From RUG572 sp964386385 (GTDB lineage Bacteria; Verrucomicrobiota; Kiritimatiellia; RFP12; UBA1067): 64,000 nucleotides of DNA. Shown here one piece after another: positions 44,301 through 51,369 of this stretch (position 1 is its first letter; every line of letters begins with the position of its first letter). Position numbers and translations under genes: made by a program. The notes below the pieces were generated by a model. The model was given only the letters and a program-made list of their open reading frames with translations. It made no database searches and was not told where the DNA came from. Location: assembly GCA_964386385.1 (NCBI GenBank), contig CAYLRN010000001.1:62001-126000 (forward strand), in the 5' to 3' direction.

Positions 44301-44779
44301 CCCAGCCAGAGACAGGGCTGCGAGGTGAAGTCGACGTCGTTCGTGAGGCCGGGGCCCGCCAGCTGGAACGAGACGTGCGGCGGCTCCTCGCCGTCCGCCG
44401 GCGCCGCCACCTGGATGCGGTCGATGACGGCCGAGTTGAGCGTCCGGTCCGTTCCCGCGTATTTGACGCACACGCGGACGGCAGTGTCGTTCGCGCAGAC
44501 GACCGGCCCGTCCGTGCCGAGGGCGGTCTCGTTCGAGACGATCACGCCGCCGGAGCGTATCTCGACGCCGCCGGTGAACGTGTTCGCGCCTGTGAACGTC
44601 ACGAAGTTGCCGGCGCCGCAGTCCACCACCACGGAATCGTCGCCCGACAGGACGTCGGAGACCGTCTGCGCGGACGTGTACGTGCGCACCTCCGCAGACG
44701 CGCCGAAGCCGATCGAAAGCGCGACGCCGAATGCCGCGCCGCGCGCAAGAGCCTTCACAATCAATGCCATGCCGTTCAT
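41327..44779 (-). CDS. Giant secreted surface protein: beta-helix repeats, PA14 and lectin-like domains, LIFR tail
   Basis: The 1150-residue protein has a signal peptide ending near GFGASAE. Passenger-type repeats follow (FTGANTFTGGVEIRSGGVIV, SASNTFTGALRMKN). A PA14 domain spans about 560-700 (GLRMEAWYDIPQNYSFQ, KFTGYFTAEAEGEYAFRAYA, DDGVRIILDE, HPIVVWFWEKSGWEVLK). A legume-type/L-type lectin-like domain follows at about 790-970 (FSFDYSVHKPWHQNYLGDGF, YGVQFYLMPSMGIG). It ends NARGTMLIFR. PA14 and lectin domains point to glycan binding. The ATG at 44779 follows AAAGG at 7-nt spacing. Its promoter has a 12-base homopolymer, and a composite palindrome lies right after the stop. Confidence 0.87.
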   Translation of the reverse strand: MNGMALIVKALARGAAFGVALSIGFGASAEVRTYTSAQTVSDVLSGDDSVVVDCGAGNFVTFTGANTFTGGVEIRSGGVIVSNETALGTDGPVVCANDTAVRVCVKYAGTDRTLNSAVIDRIQVAAPADGEEPPHVSFQLAGPGLTNDVDFTSQPCLWLGGPVTGDRAQYLEGTFEPCGNVYRFGYTKTVVSEMRGLCVKGLTDAPDGTSRSVLVRGAGVTSFSGGSYTGGITVEGPARIAVGDGGGFGTGVTNRPTDFVTLRNGAWLLLKNAGKTYPATLGIRIEGTNSIHSCGASSSVYTTIKGPVTGWGEIQLTDQGGIWFTSASNTFTGALRMKNTHSIYEVDVRIGDGDNCSWAGDEIVQPSLTNHVFSVNCSSNFTLNAALSSEGGMVRKYGRGALTFAKPFGRQPFAACPNRPVLRVDGGAVQLTSPWTTTRDGVMELLNASALDLGGAVSAQLPLPYGNGRIVNPGDGAITLVGPGVSASAFSGFLDGDVAVSVSGGEPWRLGADTEIAGTLTTVAGSVMMVDGVKADGYEATAASRTLFASSESERGVGLRMEAWYDIPQNYSFQASIERTATVKPDFVGDMSAFGDIFKSGEPNTAEGCSGPFADSFGGTRNWFLVKFTGYFTAEAEGEYAFRAYADDGVRIILDETNTVINATPGDANTALIGSAHLTAGAHPIVVWFWEKSGWEVLKIHMKAPGETGWSFMPTRLLSDWNGRHTDLGAVTGSGSLELASDGAAWPEAMDFSGFSGSLVANSYTATTNAGAVTPCSSSIYFGNAWSPLGANWTMKGRATAAMLPSGAAVELMGEAVANSSGSLNSAKPLDLSRPFAFSFDYSVHKPWHQNYLGDGFSLVLHDGKTGSNNGAFSYGEDPDTRRIGDSSAYGVQFYLMPSMGIGAWVKDTKRVGAAVTNTSEFVMSKFVDGPMHVEMLWDLTNLVVRLEKETEVWAMTNALAESELPARFPNGAFLGVWGQCGGWYTSMRLENVVVETAADDAGEDAVVFNGVLGVTNGVSTLVVDAGVSAEVSAALDVVGAGGFSVSEGRTAALTSPTWTFDLTNPDSLLTLSGAFTFPVATAETPVTVALKGEPKPRTRVLADLSGVADGAADALAFRLGDGYPGSYRLVYRDGRLSISNARGTMLIFR

Positions 44780-44818
44780 CAGATGCCTTTCGTTTGCAAA
44801 GTAAGCCTATTAGGGACG

Positions 44819-44848
44819 ATTATATCCGTTTTTTTTTTTTCCGGTCAA
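44819..44848 (-). promoter_or_regulatory. Promoter with a 12-base homopolymer in its spacer
   Basis: On the - strand TTGACC (44843-44848) and TATAAT (44819-44824) are 18 bp apart; the spacer holds twelve consecutive A (T at 44829-44840 on +). It has the same design as the promoter at 34448-34477. Confidence 0.72.
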
Positions 44849-44914
44849 GCGCAAACGCGGAAAAGCGCCGCGACGCATGGGCCATCCTTGTCCGCCGGCG
44901 CGACGGGAACGTCG

Positions 44915-45001
44915 CGCCCTACCGGAATGCAATTCGCCTGCCATTCGGTAGGGCGGGGCGTCCCGCCCCGCCGCGTGGTCGCGCAGGAGCGCGACCCTCC
45001 C
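44915..45001. repeat. Truncated composite repeat copies in the 303-bp intergenic region
   Basis: A diverged copy of the GC-rich palindrome (GGTAGGGCGGGGCGTCCCGC) is at about 44915-44976, followed at 44977-45001 by one REP arm (CGCAGGAGCGCGACCCTCCC). These lie between the DUF4340 gene and the surface-protein promoter. No gene is present in 44780-45082. Confidence 0.8.
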
Positions 45002-45016
45002 AAAAGGCAGACGAAC

Positions 45017-45075
45017 GGGGGACGCGGCGTCAGCCGCGTCCCCCGCTCCTGCGCTGTTCTCCGAATCCGGAGAAC
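45017..45075 (-). terminator. Two strong hairpins 3' of the Gld-like operon
   Basis: GTTCTCCG at 45056-45063 pairs with CGGAGAAC at 45068-45075. GGGGGACGCGGC at 45017-45028 pairs with GCCGCGTCCCCC at 45033-45044 around a GTCA loop. Both follow the DUF4340 stop in its reading direction. The nearest T-run is short and about 14 nt beyond, so this may be a terminator or a 3' stabiliser. Confidence 0.55.
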
Positions 45076-45082
45076 GCCGCGT

Positions 45083-46276
45083 CTACTTCTTCGCCTCGGC
45101 CTTCTTCGGCGGTTCGGCTTTCTTGGCTTCCGCCTTGGGGGCTTCGGGCTTTTTCACCTGTGCGGCGGGCTTCGGCGCGGCGGGCTTCTTCGCTTCCGTC
45201 TTGGGCGTTTCGGCGGGCTTGGACGCGTCGGCCTTCTTGGCTTCGTCCTTCTTCGGCTCCTCCTTGGCCTTCACGAGGTCCTTTCTGGACTTGGCGAAGT
45301 TGTCAGCGCTGTAGGAACTGACGGAGAACGTCCACTTGCCGACCTTGGCGTTGAAGTCCTTGACGGCCTGCTCGAGCTTGGCGTTTTCGGCGGCGTTGGT
45401 GCCGGCGGCCTTGAACGAGGCGGAGAGCTTCACCCAGCGGTCAGTCCCCTTCGCGGCGCCGCCGACCTTGGCGACGTAGGTCTGTCCGTTCTTGAGCGTG
45501 GCGGTGTAGACGCTGCCGGTGGCGAATCCGAGGTCCTTTTCGGAGAGCTTCGGATCGGCGACGCCGGTGAAGTCCAGGTAGGATAGGGCGGAGTCGAGGG
45601 AGTAGGTCTTGGAGGTGTCGAGTTCCTCCTTCGGGCCGAGCCCTTCGAGCGTCCACGTGGAGTCCTTGCGGGCGAGCTTCACCGTCTCTCCGTTTTTGGC
45701 GTATGAGACGGAGGCGACGTCGGAGGCGGTGACGGACGCGATGCGCGTGTCCGCCCACTTCTTCGGGTCGCCGTCGAATGCGTCGAGGGTTTCCTTGACG
45801 AGGACGGTCTTGTCGCCGAACTTCACGTAGCGTCCGTCGGGATATCCGCCGCCGCCGAACTGGGCGGCCTGTCCCTTCGGGCGGCTCATGTGCGTCTCGC
45901 CCATTTCGAGCGTGGCGAGGGCCTTGCCGGCGGAGTCGAGGAGGCCGACGGAGGTAGGCTTCTCGATCTTCCGACCGTAAGCGACCTGTCCGACCTTGAG
46001 TTCCTGGAGTTTCATCAGGTTCTCGCGGATTTTGGCGACGTCGGCGGGATAGCCGTAGAGGGACTCGATTGTCCATCCGCTGTCGGAGGCGGCAAGGACG
46101 ACCTTGTCGGCGGCGCCGATTTCCACGCGGGCGACGGAGGCGAGGTCGAACGATGGGAGGACCTGCCTGCCGGCGATGGACGGGGACTTCACGTTTCCGG
46201 CGGAGGACGTGACGTACGCCACGCCTCCCAGGACGACGGCCACGCCGCCGAGAATCGCAAGATTCTTCGTTGTCAT
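45083..46276 (-). CDS. DUF4340 protein with repetitive Lys/Ala/Pro tail
   Basis: The 397-residue protein has an N-terminal membrane helix (LAILGGVAVVLGGVAYV) and an extracytoplasmic beta-rich DUF4340 region (FDLASVARVEIGAADKVVL, WTIESLYGYPADVAKIRENL). DUF4340 genes regularly follow GldG-like genes in Bacteroidetes, Planctomycetes and Verrucomicrobia ABC operons. The last 75 residues are a low-complexity tail of KKxE, KPAAPKPA and KKAEPPKK units, possibly a periplasm- or wall-spanning linker. AAAGGAA precedes the ATG. It is the last gene of the four-gene operon. Confidence 0.85.
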   Translation of the reverse strand: MTTKNLAILGGVAVVLGGVAYVTSSAGNVKSPSIAGRQVLPSFDLASVARVEIGAADKVVLAASDSGWTIESLYGYPADVAKIRENLMKLQELKVGQVAYGRKIEKPTSVGLLDSAGKALATLEMGETHMSRPKGQAAQFGGGGYPDGRYVKFGDKTVLVKETLDAFDGDPKKWADTRIASVTASDVASVSYAKNGETVKLARKDSTWTLEGLGPKEELDTSKTYSLDSALSYLDFTGVADPKLSEKDLGFATGSVYTATLKNGQTYVAKVGGAAKGTDRWVKLSASFKAAGTNAAENAKLEQAVKDFNAKVGKWTFSVSSYSADNFAKSRKDLVKAKEEPKKDEAKKADASKPAETPKTEAKKPAAPKPAAQVKKPEAPKAEAKKAEPPKKAEAKK

Positions 46277-46297
46277 TTCAATTCCTTTCAGATGTCA

Positions 46298-48172
46298 TTA
46301 GCGGCGGCGGCGGCGGCGGACGCCGTGGACGATGCCGACGAGCGCGACGAGAAGCGGCACGAGGCAGACGTTGACGACCTTGAGGGTGAGGCCCAGTCGG
46401 TCGATGTCGCCGGTGAGTTCCTTGCGGACGTTCTTGAGCTGGCGGCGGGTGTCGGCCTGCGCCTTGCGGAGCTTGGCGACCTCCTCCTCCTGCTCCTTGG
46501 AGAGAAGCATGCGGTTGTTGCCGGTCTTCTGCTTCTGGAGGGCGGCGAGGCGCTGCTGGGTCTGCTCGAGCTGCGACTGGAACTCCTCTTCGCGGGCCTG
46601 CCACTTCGCCATGGCCTTGGCCTCAAGGGCGTCGACCTTGTCGAACGGGCGGTTGGAGAGGCCGCGGGAGCGGATGCCGATGAGCTCTTCGCGTCCTGCA
46701 TACTGCTCGATCACGTTGGAGAAGAGCACGAGGTTGTCGTTGATCGGCTGGGCGATCGGTCCGAAGAGCGTGTTCATCACCTGGACGCAGAACTGGTCGG
46801 CGAGGAAGTCGGAGTCGCCGAAGAGGACGACGGAGCCCTGTCCCTCGGCGACGACCTTGGGAACGGCGTTCGTGGAGCCCTCGACGAAGTCCGGCCCCTT
46901 GGGGAACGCGGTCTTGAACTTGCCGGAGAGGCGGGCGGCGAGGACGCGCGTTACGCCGTCGGGCTTGAGTTCCTTGCGCATCGCGCCCATTCCGAACTGG
47001 ACGCCGGAGCGGTCGACCAGGCAGGCGTCCTTCTCGGAGGACGTGATGAGCGGCTCGAACTTGAGGCCGTCCTTTCCGCCGAACGAGAAGGCGCCGGCGA
47101 ACGGGAACATGACCTGGGTGAGGCCGGAGACGAGGATGTCCTTCTTGTCCACGTTCTTCGCGGAGAGCGAGAGGAACGTGGGGTTCTCCTCGGCGCGGTC
47201 GTTGCCGACGTTGAGCTTCGTGGAGGCGGCGAGGTCGGCGACGATCTTCGAGGCGTCGAAGGAGACGCCCCATGCGTCGAAGAGCTTTCCGAGGGTGGAC
47301 GGGCCGTCCTGTCCGCCCATCTGCATCATCATCGGGTTCTGCTGCTGGCGCTGCGAGAGCATGTCCATGGCGGAGAACGGGTCGACGCAGGCGATGAGGC
47401 GGCCGCCGCGGATGACGAACTGGTCGATGGCGAAGAGCGCCTTTTCGGAGAGGTTCTTCGCGTGGAGGACGACGAGCGTCTTGACGTCGTCGTCGATCTT
47501 CTCGGCGTCGACCGGGACTTCGCGGACGTCGTAGTCCTTCTTGAGCTCCATGAACGAGGCCCAGCCCTGCGGCTGGCGCTGGCGCTGCATCATCATCGGG
47601 TTGTTCATCGGCTGTCCGAGGACGTCGGAGAGGGACGTCATGACGCCGACGACGGGGCGCTCCGGCCATGCGACGCGGGTGACGAGGCGCGTGACGTCGT
47701 ACTCAAGCGTGGACTCGGTGCGGCGGGAGAGGCGCGCAAGCGTCTCCTCGCGGTCTCCGCAGACGGCGACGAGGCCGAAGTAGACCGGCTGGCCGAAGGG
47801 GTTGACGTTCTGCGGCTCGATTCCGTAGCGCTGCGCCCACTCCTCGGCGTCGGAGTCCGGCTTCGGGTCGTACGCCTCAAGGACGAGGCGGCCCTTGCCG
47901 GCGCGCTCGTATTCCTTGAGGAGGTTCTGCACCTGCTGGGCGTACGTCTTCATCTGCATCGGCATTTCGGCGGAGGAGGAGCTGAAGTAGAACTTCAGCG
48001 TGACGTCCGTCTCGAGCTTGCCGAGGACGGCCCTGGAGCCGTCGGAGAGCGTGTAGAGCCTCTCGCCCGTCATGTCCACGCGAAGCGGGAGGCTGGAGAG
48101 GATCAGGTTTGCGGCGCCGACGATTGCGGCGACGATCGCGAGACCTATTATTCCGTTGACTTTCTTGTTCAT
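46298..48172 (-). CDS. GldG-like ABC transporter auxiliary protein
   Basis: The 624-residue protein has an N-terminal membrane helix (IIGLAIVAAIVGAANLIL), then RVDMTGERLYTLSDGSRAVL and LKFYFSSSSAEMP, the opening of the GldG/ABC-type uncharacterised transport family (PF09822-like). A coiled coil (about 510-575) and a second membrane helix at the very end (CLVPLLVALVGIVHG) follow. In Bacteroidetes GldG works with GldA and GldF, but homologues in non-gliding bacteria have unknown substrates. The ATG at 48172 is preferred over TTG 48178. It lies 19 bp after the permease. Confidence 0.88.
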   Translation of the reverse strand: MNKKVNGIIGLAIVAAIVGAANLILSSLPLRVDMTGERLYTLSDGSRAVLGKLETDVTLKFYFSSSSAEMPMQMKTYAQQVQNLLKEYERAGKGRLVLEAYDPKPDSDAEEWAQRYGIEPQNVNPFGQPVYFGLVAVCGDREETLARLSRRTESTLEYDVTRLVTRVAWPERPVVGVMTSLSDVLGQPMNNPMMMQRQRQPQGWASFMELKKDYDVREVPVDAEKIDDDVKTLVVLHAKNLSEKALFAIDQFVIRGGRLIACVDPFSAMDMLSQRQQQNPMMMQMGGQDGPSTLGKLFDAWGVSFDASKIVADLAASTKLNVGNDRAEENPTFLSLSAKNVDKKDILVSGLTQVMFPFAGAFSFGGKDGLKFEPLITSSEKDACLVDRSGVQFGMGAMRKELKPDGVTRVLAARLSGKFKTAFPKGPDFVEGSTNAVPKVVAEGQGSVVLFGDSDFLADQFCVQVMNTLFGPIAQPINDNLVLFSNVIEQYAGREELIGIRSRGLSNRPFDKVDALEAKAMAKWQAREEEFQSQLEQTQQRLAALQKQKTGNNRMLLSKEQEEEVAKLRKAQADTRRQLKNVRKELTGDIDRLGLTLKVVNVCLVPLLVALVGIVHGVRRRRRR

Positions 48173-48191
48173 TGTCAAAAATCCTTCCTGG

Positions 48192-48938
48192 TCAGGACGC
48201 CTTGCGTCCGTCCGTGACGACCTGCGCCGCGGCGAGCATGAACACCATCACGCCGGCGTAGTAGCCGATGTCGGCGAAGTCCACCATGCCGCGCCGCATC
48301 GCGTCGAAGTGCGAGAGGAGCGAGCAGGACGCCATCGCGTCGACGACGCCCGTCGGGACGCCCCAGTTGGCGACGGCCGTGACGACCGGGTCGAAGCCGA
48401 TGAGCAGGAGCGCGAACGTCATGGCGAGGGCTATCACGAATCCGATCACCTGGCTGCGCGAAAGCGAGGAGGCGAAGACGCCGATCGCGGTCGCGGCGCC
48501 GGCGAGCAGGAAGCTGCCGAGGTAGCCGCAGAAGACGGCGCCGTAGTCGGGACTGCCGAGCCACGCGGCGGTGGCGACGACGGGGAACGTGAGGGCGAGG
48601 CCGATTCCGATGAACGCCCATGCGGCGAGGAACTTGCCCACGAGCGCCTCCCATAGCGTGACGGGAAGCGTGAGCAGGAGTTCGATCGTGCCGTTGCGCC
48701 GTTCCTCGGCCCACGAGCCCATCGTGGCGGCCGGCACCAGCAGGAGGTACATCCACGGATGCCAGAAGAAGAACGGGGTGAGATCGGCCTGGCGGCGCTC
48801 GTAGAACATCGCCACTCCGAACGTGAGGAACCCGGCGAGCACCAGGAACGCCACGAGGAACACGTAGGCGACGGGCGAGTCGAAATAGCTCTTGAACTCG
48901 CGGGAGAAGACTGTCTTCACTTTGCTGCAGGGACACAT
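48192..48938 (-). CDS. ABC-2 type permease (GldF-like)
   Basis: The 248-residue protein has six predicted membrane segments, including YVFLVAFLVLAGFLTFGVAM, LLLVPAATMGSWAEERRNGT and VIGFVIALAMTFALLLIG. SWAEERRNGTIELLLTLPV is the ABC-2 permease signature seen in GldF and NosY-type proteins. The start at 48938 gives MCPCSKVKTVFSREFKSYFD; its AAAGGAGGG site lies within the last codons of the ATPase gene, so the two are translationally coupled. It would form the membrane channel with the ATPase. Confidence 0.92.
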   Translation of the reverse strand: MCPCSKVKTVFSREFKSYFDSPVAYVFLVAFLVLAGFLTFGVAMFYERRQADLTPFFFWHPWMYLLLVPAATMGSWAEERRNGTIELLLTLPVTLWEALVGKFLAAWAFIGIGLALTFPVVATAAWLGSPDYGAVFCGYLGSFLLAGAATAIGVFASSLSRSQVIGFVIALAMTFALLLIGFDPVVTAVANWGVPTGVVDAMASCSLLSHFDAMRRGMVDFADIGYYAGVMVFMLAAAQVVTDGRKAS

Positions 48939-48940
48939 GG

Positions 48941-49693
48941 CTACTTGCCCTCCTTTTCCATTGTCAGGTGGTAGAAGGCGGCGGCGAGGTCGCCCTTTCC
49001 GCTCGGGTCGTGCGAGCGCAGTTCGGCGGGCGTGCCGTTCGCCTTGATTTCGCCGCCCGCGATGATGATCGCGCGCGAGCAGACGGCGTCCACCTCCTCG
49101 AGGATGTGCGTGGAGATGATGATGGCCTTGCCCTTGGCGGCCATGGCCTTGATAAGGTTGCGGACTTCGCGCTTCTGGTTCGGGTCGAGGCCGTCGGTCG
49201 GCTCGTCCATGATCAGCACCTGCGGGTCGTGCAGGATCGCCTGGGCGAAGCACGTCCTCTGGCGGTAGCCCTTGGAGAGCGTCTCGATCGTCTGGTTGAC
49301 GACCTTGGAGAGGTTCGCCTCGCGGATCGCGTCCCGGACCCTCTGCGCGGCCTCCGCGCCCCGGTAGCCGCGGATCTTCGCGATGAAGGCGAGGAAGTCC
49401 GCGACGGTCATCGCGCGGTAGCTGGGCGCCGCCTCGGGAAGGTAGCCGAAGCAGCTCTTCGCGGCGATCGGGTCCGCGACCACGTCGTGCCCGCAGATCG
49501 CGGCCGTGCCCTCGGTGGGCGGAATGAAGCCCGTCACCATCCTCATGGTTGTCGACTTGCCGGCGCCGTTCGGCCCCAGGAATCCCATCACCTCGCCCTT
49601 CCGGACGGAGAAGGATATGCCCTTCACCGCCTGGAAGTCCCCGAAGTTCTTCTTCAGGCCTTTGACTTCAAGCAGGATTTCTTCTTCTTGCAT
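48941..49693 (-). CDS. ABC transporter ATP-binding protein (GldA-like)
   Basis: The 250-residue ATPase has Walker A GPNGAGKS (40-47), signature LSKGYRQR (instead of the usual LSGGQ), Walker B VLIMDEPTDGLDP and switch His in IISTHILEEV. The LSKGYRQR form is typical of ABC-2-linked ATPases such as GldA and NatA. It heads the operon ATPase-permease-GldG-DUF4340. The ATG at 49693 is chosen because upstream extension (GTG 49723) adds only an unconserved leader. Confidence 0.93.
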   Translation of the reverse strand: MQEEEILLEVKGLKKNFGDFQAVKGISFSVRKGEVMGFLGPNGAGKSTTMRMVTGFIPPTEGTAAICGHDVVADPIAAKSCFGYLPEAAPSYRAMTVADFLAFIAKIRGYRGAEAAQRVRDAIREANLSKVVNQTIETLSKGYRQRTCFAQAILHDPQVLIMDEPTDGLDPNQKREVRNLIKAMAAKGKAIIISTHILEEVDAVCSRAIIIAGGEIKANGTPAELRSHDPSGKGDLAAAFYHLTMEKEGK

Positions 49694-49732
49694 GGTAGTT
49701 CGCCTTGTTTGTTCGTTGTGCACTTGGTGGAT

Positions 49733-49738
49733 AGTATA
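49733..49738 (-). promoter_or_regulatory. Predicted -10 of the GldA/F/G-like operon
   Basis: TATACT on the - strand within ATGATATACTATCC, about 40 nt upstream of the ATG at 49693. It is divergent from the extended -10 at 49769. Confidence 0.5.
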
Positions 49739-49768
49739 TCATTTCCACGTTAGGAGAGTGTTATGAAA

Positions 49769-49780
49769 TGTGGTATAATG
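49769..49780 (+). promoter_or_regulatory. Extended -10 promoter TGTGGTATAATG of the DUF1846 gene
   Basis: TATAAT at 49774-49779 is within the third identical TGTGGTATAATG 12-mer in the window. The leader to the ATG at 49849 is about 62 nt. No convincing -35 is seen. Confidence 0.65.
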
Positions 49781-49848
49781 ACTGCCCGTTGTCCGCGCGG
49801 CCCGGCCGCGCCCCAAGGCGAAAACAAATCTACAACGGCGAAGTCAAA

Positions 49849-51369
49849 ATGAAACTCGGTTTCGACAACGACAGGTATCTCAAGGAGCAGTCAAACGAGA
49901 TCCGCGCCCGCGCGGCAAGGTACGGCAAGCTCTATCTCGAATTCGGCGGCAAGCTGATGAACGACATGCACGCCGCCAGATGCCTCCCGGGGTACGACCC
50001 GAACGTGAAGCTGCGCCTCCTCCAGGCGCTGGGGGACCAGGCGGAAATCATCCTCTGCATCTACGCGGGCGACATAGAGCACAAGAAGATGCGAGCCGAC
50101 TTCGGGATATCGTACGCCGACGACGCGCTCAAGCTGATCGACGAGCTCAAGGCCCTCGGTCTCCTCTTCCGCGGCGTCGTCATCACCCGCTACGCGAACC
50201 AGGCGGCCGCGCGCCAGTTCCGCCAGAGGCTCGAGAACCGCGGCATACACGTCTACTTCCACTACGTCACGCAGGGCTACCCGGCGGACGTCGCGACGAT
50301 CGTGAGCGAGGCCGGGTACGGGCAGAACGACTACGTCCCCACGGAACGCCCGATCGTCGTCGTAACCGCCCCGGGGCCCGGCTCCGGGAAGTTCGCCACC
50401 TGCCTCTCGCAGATCTACCACGAGTCCCGCCGGGGCAGCAAGGCCGGCTACTCCAAGTTCGAGTCCTTCCCCGTCTGGAACCTCCCGCTGGAGCATCCGC
50501 TCAACGTCGCCTACGAGGCCGCCACGATCGACCTCAGGGACTTCAACATGATCGACCCGTACCACCTTCAGGCGTATGGGAAGACGGCCGTCAACTACAA
50601 CCGCGACGTCGACGCATACCCGCTCCTCCGCGCGATATGGGAGAAGATGACGGGCGGCGAATGCCCCTACAAGTCGCCCACCGACATGGGCGTCAACCGC
50701 ATCGGCTTCGGAATAACGGACGACGACGTCGTGCGCGACGCCTCGAAGCAGGAGGTCATCCGCCGCAACCTCCGCTACCTCTGCGACTTCGCCATGGGCA
50801 TGACCGACCGCGACTGCGTCGCGCGCGCGGACGCGCTCATGGGCAAGCTGGGTCTCAAGACGGAAGACCGCATCCCCGTCGAGGCCGCGCGCAAGGCCGC
50901 GGCCGACGCGCGCGTCGCCGGCAAGGGCAAGGCCGGCGGCGTGATCGTCTCCGGTGCCGCCATCCGGCTCCGGGACGGCCGCATCGTCACGGGCCGCAAC
51001 TCCGACGAGCTCCACGCGGCCTCCGCAATGGTCCTCAACGCCGTCAAGGCCCTCGCCGGCATCCCGCAACAGATCCCCCTCATCGCCCCCAACGTCATCC
51101 ACTCCATCGCCCACATGAAGCGCGACATCCTCAAGGGCGGCTACACGTCCCTCAACCTCGACGAGGCCCTGATCGGACTTGCCATCTCATGCACGACGAA
51201 CCCCGCCGCCGCGATCGCCACCGAAAAGCTCCCCGAACTGCGCGGATGCGAAGTCCACATGACACACGTCGTCACCCCCGGCGACGAGGCCGGCCTCCGC
51301 CGCCTCGGATGCCGCTACACAAGCGACCCCTACTTCGCCACCAACGCCCTTTCCATGTCCGGACAATGA
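49849..51369 (+). CDS. DUF1846 family protein
   Basis: The 506-residue product matches DUF1846 across its length: GFDNDRYLKEQSNEIRARAA, KLYLEFGGKLMNDMHAARCL, PGYDPNVKLRLL and VVTAPGPGSGKFATCLSQIY, the last resembling a nucleotide-binding loop. The family is about 500 residues and widespread in anaerobes; structures exist but no firm function that I know of. The frame is open to 49768 but the ATG at 49849 gives the conserved N-terminus and lies after the promoter. Its TGA overlaps the glycosyltransferase start by 4 bp (ATGA). Confidence 0.93.
   Translation: MKLGFDNDRYLKEQSNEIRARAARYGKLYLEFGGKLMNDMHAARCLPGYDPNVKLRLLQALGDQAEIILCIYAGDIEHKKMRADFGISYADDALKLIDELKALGLLFRGVVITRYANQAAARQFRQRLENRGIHVYFHYVTQGYPADVATIVSEAGYGQNDYVPTERPIVVVTAPGPGSGKFATCLSQIYHESRRGSKAGYSKFESFPVWNLPLEHPLNVAYEAATIDLRDFNMIDPYHLQAYGKTAVNYNRDVDAYPLLRAIWEKMTGGECPYKSPTDMGVNRIGFGITDDDVVRDASKQEVIRRNLRYLCDFAMGMTDRDCVARADALMGKLGLKTEDRIPVEAARKAAADARVAGKGKAGGVIVSGAAIRLRDGRIVTGRNSDELHAASAMVLNAVKALAGIPQQIPLIAPNVIHSIAHMKRDILKGGYTSLNLDEALIGLAISCTTNPAAAIATEKLPELRGCEVHMTHVVTPGDEAGLRRLGCRYTSDPYFATNALSMSGQ

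Noticed and set aside
49694..49723. Upstream GTG start for the GldA-like ATPase
   Set aside because: It adds ten residues without similarity to ABC ATPases and no better ribosome site.
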